DNA from: Candidatus Kapaibacterium sp.
GTDB taxonomy: Bacteria; Bacteroidota; Ignavibacteria; Kapaibacteriales; UBA961
NCBI GenBank assembly: GCA_017302855.1
Contig: JAFLBY010000008.1
Location: 1 to 41,221, forward strand
Direction: 5' to 3'
Length of the DNA stretch: 41,221 nt
How positions within the stretch are numbered: the stretch's first letter is position 1; each line of letters begins with the position of its first letter. The position numbers and the translations under genes were made by a program. Positions 32,858 through 41,221 of the stretch are shown here, one piece after another. Under the pieces are notes generated by a model that did not search any database, had not been told where the DNA came from, and saw only the letters and a program-made list of their open reading frames with translations.

Positions 32858-35167
32858 ATGAAGGTATTGACAAAGTATGCCATAATCACCATACTGTGTT
32901 TACTTAATGTGAATGCGATAATGGCAAAAGAAACCCCACCGATAGCAGCCATCGCTGATGCAGAAACAGCAACATTGAGCGGTTATGTAAAAGATGCGAA
33001 ATCAAAAGAAACCCTCGTAGGTGCGGCAGTAACCGTCAAAGGTAAAAAAATAGGTGCTTACACAAATAAAAATGGTTTTTTTACCTTAAAAAATATTCCC
33101 GCCGGTAAAAACACTATCATAGTTTCCTATGTGGGATATCGCAAATATGAAAAAACCATAGATTTTGCAGAAAAAGAATCGAAGCAACTTACTTTAGAAT
33201 TAAATGTCTTAGAAGGCGAAACGCAAGAAGTGGTTGTAGAAGCTGACCGCGCTGCGGAATTGCGTGAAATTTCCGTGAGCAAGGTTAATATACCTGTGCA
33301 GCAATTGCAACAATTGCGCGTGGGCGGAGAAGCGGATATATTTCGTGCTCTGCAATTTTTGCCCGGGGTTCTTACTTCATCACAGATTTCGAGTGGTTTG
33401 TTTATTCGCGGTGGCTCGCCGGATCAGAATTTAGTATTACTTGACGGTTCCACAGTCTATAATCCTTCCCATTTATTTGGATTTATCTCTGCTTTTAACC
33501 CTGACGCTATCAAAGATGTGGAGCTTATCAAAGGTGGTTATCCTGCGGAATTCGGCGGTCGTTTGTCGGCGGTGCTTAATTTAACACAAAAAGACGGTAA
33601 CCGTGAAAAAGTGGAGGGCGTGGCATCTATTGGTATTATCTCGTCACGCGGTTCTTTGCAAGGTCCCACACCGTGGGATGGCGGTTCATTTTTCTTGGGC
33701 GCTCGCCGTACCTATCTGGATTTAATCACAAGTGCATTACCGGAAGATCCGCAAAATCCTATTCCCGATTTTAATTTTTATGACTTAAATGCAAAAATTT
33801 CTCAAGACCTCGGACCCAATGACCGTTTATTTTTAGCCGGATTTTACAGTGCCGACAATTTAGGGTTGGGCGGTGCCGGTATCGAATTTAACCTTGGTAT
33901 TTCCAATAGAGCCGGATCATTGCGCTGGACGCATATATTCAGTGATGATTTGTTTTCAACATTTAATCTTAGCGCAAGTCGTTATGGCAATAATTTTGAT
34001 GGCAATAATTCTGGATTTACTTTTGAAATAAAAAACAGCATTGTTGATTATACCGCAAAATATGACTTGGAATGGCTTGCCACTAATGAGTTAACTATTA
34101 AAGGCGGTATAGAGCAAACATGGTATAATTTCTCCTATTTCCAACGCTTTGGTGCGGAAGATTCTATACCCCAACAAGGAACAAATAGTGCAGGTTCGGT
34201 TAATTTCACAGTGCCTGACTTTGTAACATCTGTGTTTGCGCAAGCAAATTATCGTATTACGGATGATTTATCATTCCAAGCGGGTTTGCGCTTTAATTAT
34301 TGGGATTCATCATCGGTAAAAGTGTTCGATCCGCGTCTTGCCATGCGTTATCAAGTAAATGAAGATATTGCCGTAAAAGGTTCTGTGGGTATTTTCCATC
34401 AATATTTGCGTCTTGCCTCACAACCGGATTTTACATTTTTTGATACATGGCTGCCAACCGACCGCTCCGTCCCCGCAAGCCGCGCGGACCATTATATTTT
34501 AAGTGTGGAAACCCAACCGTATGATGGCTATCAATTAAATTTTGATACTTATTACAAACGTTTATACAATTTGAGCGAATTAAATCAAACAGCCACATCA
34601 GCCAATCGTGTTGCAGATGTATTTTTTAATGGTGATGGATGGGCTTATGGTTTTGAGGTATTTCTCCAGAAGAAAATAGGTGATTTTACGGGATGGGCAG
34701 GCTATGCTTTCGGTTTTGTCGAAGGAAAATTCGACAGTGTCAATCAAGGGCGTATTTTCCGCCCCAAATTTGACCGCCGTCATGATTTTAAAGTCGTTGG
34801 TCTGTATAAATTAAATGATCATTGGGAATTTGGCGCAACATTTACATTTCAAAGTGGTCAATCATACACGGCAGCAACATCACGCATTGGCAGTTTTCAG
34901 CCGGGCGACCCAATTCCTTCCCCATATATAGTTCCGGGTGATCGTTATGGTTTGCGCTTACCCAATTCTCATCAATTGAATTTTAATGTGAATTATTTAA
35001 CCACATTATTTGATTTACCTGCACGACTGATGATTGATATTTACAATGTCTATTCACGACGTGATGTGTGGTTCCGTTTATACCGTACTAATACGGATGT
35101 GACAACGGTAGAAGATATACGCCTTTTACCAATTATCCCGACTGTTGCTCTTGAAGTAAAATTTTAA
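32858..35167 (+). CDS. TonB-dependent outer-membrane receptor (with DUF4249-like partners)
   Basis: 769 residues. A signal peptide ends near MAKE (~24). A carboxypeptidase-like domain follows at ~40-125 (LSGYVKDAKSKETLVGAAVTVKGKKIG, GFFTLKNIPAGKNTIIVSYVGYRKYEKT). The plug has SVSKVNIPVQQLQQLR, DIFRALQFLPGVLTS and LFIRGGSPDQNLVLLDGSTVYNPSHLFGFISAFNPDAIKDVELIKGGYPAEFGGRLSAVLN, the strongest signature. The barrel ends in VALEVKF. It starts a three-gene run with two DUF4249-like lipoproteins downstream (13-bp gap to the first), as in nutrient-uptake loci. Substrate unknown. Confidence 0.9.
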   Translation: MKVLTKYAIITILCLLNVNAIMAKETPPIAAIADAETATLSGYVKDAKSKETLVGAAVTVKGKKIGAYTNKNGFFTLKNIPAGKNTIIVSYVGYRKYEKTIDFAEKESKQLTLELNVLEGETQEVVVEADRAAELREISVSKVNIPVQQLQQLRVGGEADIFRALQFLPGVLTSSQISSGLFIRGGSPDQNLVLLDGSTVYNPSHLFGFISAFNPDAIKDVELIKGGYPAEFGGRLSAVLNLTQKDGNREKVEGVASIGIISSRGSLQGPTPWDGGSFFLGARRTYLDLITSALPEDPQNPIPDFNFYDLNAKISQDLGPNDRLFLAGFYSADNLGLGGAGIEFNLGISNRAGSLRWTHIFSDDLFSTFNLSASRYGNNFDGNNSGFTFEIKNSIVDYTAKYDLEWLATNELTIKGGIEQTWYNFSYFQRFGAEDSIPQQGTNSAGSVNFTVPDFVTSVFAQANYRITDDLSFQAGLRFNYWDSSSVKVFDPRLAMRYQVNEDIAVKGSVGIFHQYLRLASQPDFTFFDTWLPTDRSVPASRADHYILSVETQPYDGYQLNFDTYYKRLYNLSELNQTATSANRVADVFFNGDGWAYGFEVFLQKKIGDFTGWAGYAFGFVEGKFDSVNQGRIFRPKFDRRHDFKVVGLYKLNDHWEFGATFTFQSGQSYTAATSRIGSFQPGDPIPSPYIVPGDRYGLRLPNSHQLNFNVNYLTTLFDLPARLMIDIYNVYSRRDVWFRLYRTNTDVTTVEDIRLLPIIPTVALEVKF

Positions 35168-35180
35168 GTGAGAAATACTG

Positions 35181-36083
35181 ATGAAAAAAAGAATCTATAG
35201 AATACATTACTCCTTAGTGATGGTCATAGCCCTTTTGGGTATGATAATAATGGGATGCGAAGATCCTGTGCCGACGGATGATTATGTTCGTCGTCCGTTT
35301 GTGGAAGCAATTCTGATTGTTGATGAGCCTATGGACGGCATATTACTTTCCTATTCCCAACCAATCAATAAAGCGTATAATTATAAAGAGGCTGTCATTA
35401 AAGATGCAAATATTGTTTTGACGACAGCCACTGACCGCATACAACTTGCATTTAGAGATACACCCATCGGCGGAGAATATTATTGTCCCGACACAAGTGT
35501 ACGTGTGAAACCGAATATGCAATATTTTCTTGAAGTCCGCTTGCAAGACGGGACACTATTAACTGCGTCAACGACCACGCCGGGCAGAATACGTTATACG
35601 CAACCGCCGCGTCCGGTGCTTTATTTTCCCGCAGATACCAATAATTTAAACGCTCCGCAGGATGACTCTTTAATGTTGAAATGGACAGCTGAGCCAAATA
35701 CGAAAGAATATTTAATACGTATCACCTGCTTAGATACTATGGAATACGGAAAATATTTAGCACCGCCGACAATGGAAAAGAACTATCGTCGCACACGTTT
35801 TTTTGACAGTGAATTTGATCCGCGTCGCAATAATCCGACGGATTATGGATTTATAACAACAACGAATGTTCCGACCGTATGGAATGCCTTTAAGTGGTTT
35901 GGTCCCCATGAAATTGTTATTTATGCTTCCGACAGAAATTTTACCGAATGGTTCAAACAATCATTTACTGGAAATACATTTGATTTTTTGAAATCGAATA
36001 TCAAAGGAAACGGTATAGGGGTTTTGGGTTCTGCATCACAGGCATATTCTAAGATATTTTTGATGAAATATCCGCGAAAATAA
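35181..36083 (+). CDS. DUF4249-like lipoprotein, first paralogue
   Basis: 300 residues. The lipobox IMGC (Cys 26) is followed by EDPVPTDDYVRRPFVEAILIVDEPMDGILLSYSQPINKAYNY, the start of the DUF4249 family. That family usually lies directly after a TonB receptor and is thought to act as a surface or periplasmic partner. Further motifs are YYCPDTSV-VKPNMQYFLEVRLQDGTLLTASTTTP and EWFKQSFTGNTFDFLKSNIKGNGIGVLGSA. It shares most of these with the next gene. The family role is inferred from gene order only. Confidence 0.85.
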   Translation: MKKRIYRIHYSLVMVIALLGMIIMGCEDPVPTDDYVRRPFVEAILIVDEPMDGILLSYSQPINKAYNYKEAVIKDANIVLTTATDRIQLAFRDTPIGGEYYCPDTSVRVKPNMQYFLEVRLQDGTLLTASTTTPGRIRYTQPPRPVLYFPADTNNLNAPQDDSLMLKWTAEPNTKEYLIRITCLDTMEYGKYLAPPTMEKNYRRTRFFDSEFDPRRNNPTDYGFITTTNVPTVWNAFKWFGPHEIVIYASDRNFTEWFKQSFTGNTFDFLKSNIKGNGIGVLGSASQAYSKIFLMKYPRK

Positions 36084-36138
36084 TCTTCACTACATAGACG
36101 TTATGTAAAGAAAATTCACCATCGGAGTACACAAAAAA

Positions 36139-37035
36139 ATGATGTGTCGTAAAGTACATGCGCATATAGCCATGATAGCTGTCATTGTAGGGGCAATGGC
36201 ATGGAGCGGTTGCGAAGATCCTATTCCAACAGATTTATATGTAGAACAAACTCTTATCGAAGCCTTGCTTACCGTGAACCAACCTGTAGAAGGAATTCTT
36301 ATTTCACGTTCGACACCCATAGCTGATACTTTCAGATTTGAGGATTCTTTTGTTCGGGATGCGCAGGTCATGATATATTCAGATAAAGATACTATGCGCT
36401 TAGTGTATCGTCAGGGGCGTTTCTCAAGCGAATATTATTGCCCCGATACAACAAAAATAGTGCAGCCCTTAACTCGCTACAATTTGCGCGTACAAATGCA
36501 AGATGGGCGAGTGTTTACGTCGGCAATGACCACACCTTCACCATTTGTGTGGAAGCAAAAGTTACCCGATATTTTACAGTTTCCCAAAGATACCAACAAT
36601 TTACAAAGACCTGATTTTAATGTGTTTACATCATGGACACCTGCTGTAAATCAGAATGATTTTGTGTTGCGTCTGCGTTGTCTTGACACTTTAGGGTATG
36701 GTAAATATTTAACTCCTCCGACGGAAGAAAAGAATCGTCGGGTCTATCGTTTTTTTGAAAATACACGAAGCGCAAGGTATCGCAATACGGCTCAATACAT
36801 ATTTTTGGGTAATGCGACTGCATCACCGGTGGCATGGCTTGCTTTTAAGTGGTATGGCAAACAAGAAGTAAGTGTGCTTGCACCGGAAAGTAATTATCTT
36901 CGTTGGTTCAAACAACGTTTCGGTGGCAATACCTTCAATCCTTTACTTACCAATATTGAAGGTGGTGCTATCGGTGCATTTGGTGCGGCAGCAGAAATAA
37001 ACCATGAGGTATTCATTCTCAAAAATCAACGCTAA
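36139..37035 (+). CDS. DUF4249-like lipoprotein, second paralogue
   Basis: 298 residues. The N-terminus MMCRKVHAHIAMIAVIVGAMAWSGC has its lipobox at Cys 25. It then runs EDPIPTDLYVEQTLIEALLTVNQPVEGILISRSTPIADTFRFED, YYCPDTTKIVQPLTRYNLRVQMQDGRVFTSAMTTP and RWFKQRFGGNTFNPLLTNIEGGAIGAFGAA, parallel to the preceding gene along its length. The pair arose by tandem duplication and has diverged at roughly half of all residues by eye. It lies 55 bp after the first copy and 9 bp before radC, so read-through into radC is likely. Confidence 0.83.
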   Translation: MMCRKVHAHIAMIAVIVGAMAWSGCEDPIPTDLYVEQTLIEALLTVNQPVEGILISRSTPIADTFRFEDSFVRDAQVMIYSDKDTMRLVYRQGRFSSEYYCPDTTKIVQPLTRYNLRVQMQDGRVFTSAMTTPSPFVWKQKLPDILQFPKDTNNLQRPDFNVFTSWTPAVNQNDFVLRLRCLDTLGYGKYLTPPTEEKNRRVYRFFENTRSARYRNTAQYIFLGNATASPVAWLAFKWYGKQEVSVLAPESNYLRWFKQRFGGNTFNPLLTNIEGGAIGAFGAAAEINHEVFILKNQR

Positions 37036-37044
37036 CGAAATGAC

Positions 37045-37761
37045 ATGGAATCATCGGCAGACAATGAAGAAGAAAAAATAGAGTATCGCCCGATACGCGA
37101 ATGGCGTGCCGATGAAAGACCGCGTGAGCGTTTATTGCTCCATGGCGCTGCATCATTGCGCGAGAGTGAATTACTTGCCATTTTAATAGGCAAAGGCACA
37201 AAAGGATATTCCGCGCTTGATGTTGCCAATGAACTCTTAAATAAATACGGCACAATAACGGAAGTGTCATCGCGCAATGTCACGGAATTAGCCAAAATTA
37301 AAGGTATGGGGCAAGTAAAAGCCATCACATTAGCAGCGGCTTTTGAATTAGTAAGACGGGTGCAATCAGCTCCTTTTTCTTCCAAACATCAGGTGCGTTC
37401 GCCGGAAGATATCGCACGTTATTTTATTCCCCGAATGCGTGGTGCACGCAAAGAAGAATTTCATGTGGTGATGCTGTCCACAGCAAATCGCATACTCAAA
37501 TCCGAACGTATAAGCGAAGGGTCACTCTCGGCAAGTATTGTCCATCCCAGAGAAGTGTTTCGTCCGGCAATTATAGAAAGTGCTGCGGCATTAGTCTTAA
37601 TACATAATCATCCCTCAGGCAATACCGAACCCTCCAATGAAGATATAGCCATAACGCGACAACTCAAAGAAGCAGGCAAAATTTTCGATATTAAAATTCT
37701 TGATCACCTCATCATTGCAGGCGAAACCTATACGAGTTTGATGGACAGAGGATTAATGTAA
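37045..37761 (+). CDS. radC: RadC family JAB-domain protein
   Basis: 238 residues. Residues ~30-105 form the N-terminal domain with a helix-hairpin-helix (ELAKIKGMGQVKAITLAAAFELVRR), and ~115-238 the JAB/MPN metallo-domain with H187-x-H189-PSG-x4-PS-x2-D200. The zinc ligands are present, so an intact metal site is expected. The name comes from a mis-assigned DNA repair role in E. coli; the real substrate is unknown. Recent work links RadC-type proteins to natural transformation. Starts 9 bp after the DUF4249-like gene, suggesting co-transcription. Confidence 0.92.
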   Translation: MESSADNEEEKIEYRPIREWRADERPRERLLLHGAASLRESELLAILIGKGTKGYSALDVANELLNKYGTITEVSSRNVTELAKIKGMGQVKAITLAAAFELVRRVQSAPFSSKHQVRSPEDIARYFIPRMRGARKEEFHVVMLSTANRILKSERISEGSLSASIVHPREVFRPAIIESAAALVLIHNHPSGNTEPSNEDIAITRQLKEAGKIFDIKILDHLIIAGETYTSLMDRGLM

Positions 37762-37896
37762 TGCCGCAATGGGCGCAGAATGAAAAAGTGCTATGTATTT
37801 GTGACCAAAGTTTTTTCAGGAGAAATAATACCATTATGCGGTATCGTGAGTGTTATGAACAAAAATAAATGACAACGGTAATGATAGGTAAAAATA

Positions 37897-38475
37897 ATGC
37901 AAGACATACTATTTAACTTTATGGCAAAATATATTTCTCTGACAGAAGAAGAGAAGAATGTAATCATTTCTTTGGATATATTTCGTTCGCTAAAAAAAGG
38001 AACTGTCTTGCTCAAAGAAGGACAAAAATCGCAAGACAATTACTTCGTTCTTAAAGGGTGCATACGAAAATATTATATCATAGACGGTGAAGAAAAAACG
38101 ACTGCATTTTACACAGAATTGGAAGCTTTGACGCCGCATTGTGTTACAAGTAATATGCCGTCTGAATATTATGTAAACTGTATTGAAGACTCTATACTTG
38201 TAGTTGCAGATTCTTCTATGGGGGTAGAAGTAAACAGTAAATTCCCAAAGTTTGACATAATGTGTAGAATGTTATCCGAAGAATTATTGGCTAAACAACA
38301 AATAGATTTTGATGAATTTAAGACATCTTCACCCGAACAACGATATTTAAATTTATTACAAAAAAGACCTGATCTAATCCAACGTGTGCCCCAACATCAA
38401 TTAGCAAGCTATCTCGGCATCAAACCTCAATCATTAAGCAGACTAAGAGCAAGAATAGTAGGAAAAAAAAGCTAA
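37897..38475 (+). CDS. Crp/Fnr-type transcriptional regulator
   Basis: 192 residues. The cyclic-nucleotide-binding-like domain covers ~10-115 (FRSLKKGTVLLKEGQKSQDNYFVLKGCIRKYYIIDGEEKTTAFY, then VNCIEDSILVVAD). A helical linker with EELLAKQQIDFDEFKTSSPEQRYLNLLQKRPDLIQRVPQHQLASYLGIKPQSLSRLRARIV carries the DNA-binding helix-turn-helix at the end. There are no Cys clusters for an iron-sulfur sensor. It belongs to the short Bacteroidota branch that often regulates a neighbouring gene. The downstream outer-membrane protein gene is the obvious candidate. Its 3' end is duplicated downstream (see repeat at 39293). Confidence 0.9.
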   Translation: MQDILFNFMAKYISLTEEEKNVIISLDIFRSLKKGTVLLKEGQKSQDNYFVLKGCIRKYYIIDGEEKTTAFYTELEALTPHCVTSNMPSEYYVNCIEDSILVVADSSMGVEVNSKFPKFDIMCRMLSEELLAKQQIDFDEFKTSSPEQRYLNLLQKRPDLIQRVPQHQLASYLGIKPQSLSRLRARIVGKKS

Positions 38476-38531
38476 ACACATTTCTTAACTTAAGTGAACG
38501 AATTATTGTATGTCCACTTTCTAATTTTGCA
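38420..38531 (+). repeat. Tandem-duplicated segment, copy 1
   Basis: Covers the last ~55 bp of the crp-type gene and the spacer to the following outer-membrane gene. A copy with one extra A in the A-run is found at 39293-39405; every other base matches by eye. Confidence 0.9.
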
Positions 38532-38558
38532 GTCTCGTTTAACATAGAAAGTAAAGAC

Positions 38559-39176
38559 ATGCTCAAGAAGATTGTAGGAATAGTTTTTGTCATGATGATG
38601 ACAAATATGCTTCAACTCAAAGCTCAGTACGATGAAGCAGACAGCACATATAAAAAGTGGTATGTTGGCAGCACCCTCTACCTTTTGGGAAATTTTGTTG
38701 AAAAGCGCAACCCTGAGTATGTCCAAGTAAATTTTGGATATAGAATAACACCAAAAGATATTATTCACTTTAGGTTTAAAAGATCGGTGTATGATTGGCC
38801 CTTAGGTACACCGTGGGAAAAAATCTTCGATGGAACAGAAGACATCTACTCGGGACATGCACGCATACTTGCACCTACATTAGGGTATCAGCGATTTTGG
38901 TGGGAAGGAGTTTATACTTCTGTGTATGCTTTGAATGCCTTTGAAAAATATATGGATGAGAATAATAAAACAATTGGAAACGGATATACCTTATATCTCG
39001 ACTTCTATGTGGGGTACCATTTCACGTTTTTTAATAATCTTTTCTTTTTTGAGCCGGCTATTGGCTTGAGTTATTGGCCCCTACGAACGAATGTTCCGCA
39101 ATCGTTTACATCAGTAGAAAAACATTGGCCCGATTACTTTATCCAACCCGGATTTGATTTTGGATTTAATTTTTAA
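38559..39176 (+). CDS. Outer-membrane beta-barrel-like protein, first copy
   Basis: 205 residues. The signal peptide ends at LKAQ (~22) and is followed by YDEADSTYKKWYVG. Strong alternating strand pattern with many aromatic residues follows (VQVNFGYRITPKDIIHFRFKR, PTLGYQRFWWEGVYTSVYALNAFEKYMD, YTLYLDFYVGYHFTFFNNLFFFEPAIGLSYWP). The C-terminus FIQPGFDFGFNF ends in Phe, as outer-membrane barrels do. An 8-strand barrel is likely; function unknown. It follows the Crp-type regulator by 83 bp and has a paralogue directly downstream. No T9SS sorting domain. Confidence 0.72.
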   Translation: MLKKIVGIVFVMMMTNMLQLKAQYDEADSTYKKWYVGSTLYLLGNFVEKRNPEYVQVNFGYRITPKDIIHFRFKRSVYDWPLGTPWEKIFDGTEDIYSGHARILAPTLGYQRFWWEGVYTSVYALNAFEKYMDENNKTIGNGYTLYLDFYVGYHFTFFNNLFFFEPAIGLSYWPLRTNVPQSFTSVEKHWPDYFIQPGFDFGFNF

Positions 39177-39292
39177 TATTCGTTTCCGGAAAACAAAAAT
39201 CTGAAGAAAGAATAAAGAACCATCTGAGATAAATGCCGTATAAAATCTACAAAAAATGCCTTCATAAAACAAAAGTCCGAGCTATGCTATTG

Positions 39293-39405
39293 TCAAACCT
39301 CAATCATTAAGCAGACTAAGAGCAAGAATAGTAGGAAAAAAAAAGCTAAACACATTTCTTAACTTAAGTGAACGAATTATTGTATGTCCACTTTCTAATT
39401 TTGCA
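39293..39405 (+). repeat. Tandem-duplicated segment, copy 2
   Basis: Copy of 38420-38531 with one inserted A. It carries a non-functional fragment of the crp-type gene's 3' end (no start, only the last ~18 codons) and the same spacer, in front of the second outer-membrane protein gene. Confidence 0.9.
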
Positions 39406-39432
39406 CTATTGTTTCACACATAGAGTATAGAT

Positions 39433-40065
39433 ATGCAAAAGAAATTATTCTTCATTGTTGCTGTCATAATAATGGCAAGTACGTTTCAACTAAAAGCTCA
39501 GTACGATGAAGCAGACAGCACATATAAAAAGTGGTTCATAGGGACTTCTTTATTTGTTATATTTGGTAATGCGTTTGAAGATACCAATCCCCCCGATTTT
39601 TTCCAACTTGATATTGGATATAGGATTACGGGAAAAGACATTGTGAGAGTCTCGCCAAAAACGTGGAGATATGCTTGGCCCAATGGTATTCATCCATTTT
39701 TAAACGATGCATATAAAAAACCGGAAGAAAGATTTCCGGGATATATCCGTGAATATGGTGTTACATTGTCTTATCAACGATTTGTATGGGAAGGTCTCTA
39801 TGCTCAGCTTGATATAATGCCTACTTTGCAACATTTTGTGAATGATAATGGTATGAAAATTGGTGATGGTTTTCAGATTTTTAATTCATATCGTATTGGT
39901 TATCATATCAAACTTTTTAATGATAATTATTTCTTTCAACCATCAATATGTGTTACCCACCGTGCTTATCACACACAATTACCTGATGGGTTTAAACAGT
40001 TGGATGATAAATGGTCTAAATTTATTTTCCCCGAGCCGGGACTGAATATCGGATTTAATTTTTAG
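39433..40065 (+). CDS. Outer-membrane beta-barrel-like protein, second copy
   Basis: 210 residues, paralogue of the preceding protein. The segment QLKAQYDEADSTYKKW is unchanged, and its DNA is identical over ~43 bp. The rest keeps the layout: QLDIGYRITGKDIVRV, VTLSYQRFVWEGLYAQLDIMPTLQHFVNDNG, SYRIGYHIKLFNDNYFFQPSICV and the final PGLNIGFNF ending in Phe. Much of the sequence in between has diverged. It originated with the tandem duplication that also copied the end of the Crp-type gene. Confidence 0.72.
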   Translation: MQKKLFFIVAVIIMASTFQLKAQYDEADSTYKKWFIGTSLFVIFGNAFEDTNPPDFFQLDIGYRITGKDIVRVSPKTWRYAWPNGIHPFLNDAYKKPEERFPGYIREYGVTLSYQRFVWEGLYAQLDIMPTLQHFVNDNGMKIGDGFQIFNSYRIGYHIKLFNDNYFFQPSICVTHRAYHTQLPDGFKQLDDKWSKFIFPEPGLNIGFNF

Positions 40066-40356
40066 AGTCAAATATATCAATACGCATAATGTATTAGATA
40101 TGACATTCAGTATGAAGAAAGAATGAAATTACAGATTTCTTTCATTTCATAGAATATTTTGCTCCGAGATTTGGGAGCAGCATGGACATCGTTTTCTTTG
40201 TTTTTTTGTTTAGTACTTAGCAACATTACGTATCAACATGGAATAGCATCATTTGCATAATATTTCGTTTTACTATTTCATAATGCTATTGAATATCAAT
40301 GATTTACGGCATAGCACAAAGATACATAACCACAAGGTGACACACTATCGCAAATC
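40066..40356. other. Intergenic region between convergent genes
   Basis: Non-coding. The hairpin TGCTCC-N8-GGAGCA at 40160-40179 is followed ~20 nt later by a T-rich stretch and may terminate the outer-membrane protein transcript. Nothing else was recognised. Confidence 0.4.
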
Positions 40357-41221
40357 CTATTTCGCAGATTTTTTTTTCAAATTTTCTGCAAAAATCTTAG
40401 CAGCTTCAGCAGCAGAATTAGCAATATCCGTTACTGTTGATACAAAAGGATCGGATGAGTTCATAAATTCTTCTCTATACTTTTGCGCTGCTGCCTTCAT
40501 ATTATCTGCTACGCTTTCCTCTTTGTTGTCATCCTGAGTTGCATAATGCGGAGCATTATATGGACGCGGTGCATCATTATCAGCTTGTGCGAAACCTCCA
40601 TTCAAGATACGAGCATATTCTCCCGAATCTACCCATTTTTTTAATTCTACTAAACGCAATACGGGAAAAGGATGAGTTCTACCCAATAAATTCAGCATCT
40701 TATGGATGCCGTCCACCATTGTCCCTCCAGACTCATATTCATACGCTTGTACAAAAAATTCATTAATATTCATTTCGGAAATTCTATTCCCTCCGGCTAA
40801 TTTCATTTCTAAGGTATAACAAATATCGGGGTCTTGTACAACAAGTAATCCCGCACGGTCACAGGATAATTCACTTTTACGATACCATTCCATAAGTGCA
40901 ATACGAATAGCTGATAAAGCTGCTGCTCCAAGTGGTATGCTTGATAAAATAGGCATAGAAAAATGTGTCAATAATATAAGCAATGTCGAGTATAACATGT
41001 GCCCTGACATACAATGACCTAATTCATGGGCAATAACTGCCAACAGTTCTTCTTCGCTCAATGTATCCAAAAGTGAAGAGTTGAGTATGATAAATGGATT
41101 GTCCATACCAATGGCACGTGCATTGACAAAAGGGCTTGCAGAAACATAGAGTTCCGGTATTTTTTTCACGTCTAAAATATGACATGCCTCACGAAACAAA
41201 GTATTGACTTTTGGAAATTGT
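40357..41221 (-). CDS. M48-family zinc metalloprotease (partial at window edge)
   Basis: The frame continues past the right edge (QFPKVNTLFREACHILDVKKIPELYV...), so the true start is outside. The family's zinc motif is HELGH in EELLAVIAHELGHCMSGH, and the third ligand is probably the Glu in YRKSELSCDRAG. Two hydrophobic stretches follow HELGH, as in membrane-linked M48 proteins. NPFIILNSSLLDTL and GRTHPFPVLRLVEL are further M48 signatures. The last ~90 residues are a charged tail ending AEAAKIFAENLKKKSAK. M48 proteases act in envelope protein quality control; this branch (YcaL/BepA-like or HtpX-like) is not decided by the visible part. Confidence 0.9.
   Translation of the reverse strand, partial: QFPKVNTLFREACHILDVKKIPELYVSASPFVNARAIGMDNPFIILNSSLLDTLSEEELLAVIAHELGHCMSGHMLYSTLLILLTHFSMPILSSIPLGAAALSAIRIALMEWYRKSELSCDRAGLLVVQDPDICYTLEMKLAGGNRISEMNINEFFVQAYEYESGGTMVDGIHKMLNLLGRTHPFPVLRLVELKKWVDSGEYARILNGGFAQADNDAPRPYNAPHYATQDDNKEESVADNMKAAAQKYREEFMNSSDPFVSTVTDIANSAAEAAKIFAENLKKKSAK

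Noticed and set aside
40357..41199. Start of the M48 gene at 41199
   Set aside because: That start is a TTG inside a frame that continues to the window edge with family-like sequence (FPKVNTLFREACHILDV), so the gene begins outside.

Overview
The window comes from a member of the Bacteroidota in the broad sense (FCB group). The sequence evidence is: three secreted proteins carrying type IX secretion (T9SS) type A C-terminal sorting domains, two TonB-dependent receptors with an N-terminal carboxypeptidase-like domain, a tandem pair of DUF4249-like lipoproteins, several Asn/Gln-rich lipoproteins, LpxA (Gram-negative lipid A) and TAnnTTTG-type promoter words. Genus cannot be fixed from sequence alone; a deep branch such as Ignavibacteria or Kapabacteria is as plausible as a classical Bacteroidetes lineage.

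Layout. Positions 1-5330: the tail of a T9SS cargo gene, a T9SS cargo built of tandem DUF4397 domains, a lipoprotein, and an ECF sigma factor / membrane anti-sigma pair in which the anti-sigma protein appears fused to a beta-barrel-like domain. 5587-8522: tRNA-Ser(UGA), a lipoprotein, NusB and a VWA protein. 8523-14690: a foreign-looking, AT-rich run of small + strand genes (secreted proteins, ankyrin protein, phosphodiester glycosidase, orphan antitoxin-like protein, unknowns). These are separated by attC-like imperfect palindromes and by a 210-bp repeat present in three full copies and one truncated copy. This is the best candidate for an unusual system: an integron-like cassette array seen here without its integrase. 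14800-15560: a decayed IS5-family transposase. 15594-18700: DUF4031 protein, cysteine desulfurase, LpxA, cytochrome c. 18990-22117: a TonB receptor divergent from a MarR-type regulator, with two copies of the palindrome TTACTA-N8-TAGTAA between them.

22453-25800: two secreted proteins in an operon. The upstream gene begins inside a 16-bp tandem repeat that puts the well-placed ATG out of frame in this copy, a likely phase-variation switch. 26159-32483: GNAT acetyltransferase, FtsX-like protein, MreD, MreC, a PspC/LiaF-like pair, and an exonuclease-GIY-YIG (UvrC/Cho-like) fusion. 32858-37761: a second TonB receptor with two paralogous lipoproteins (a probable uptake operon), then RadC. 37897-40065: a Crp/Fnr regulator followed by two paralogous outer-membrane proteins created by a tandem duplication that also copied the 3' end of the regulator gene. 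The window ends inside an M48 metalloprotease gene.

The genome is interspersed with housekeeping genes (nusB, lpxA, mreCD, radC, tRNA-Ser), so this is chromosome with an accessory island at about 8.5-15.6 kb.
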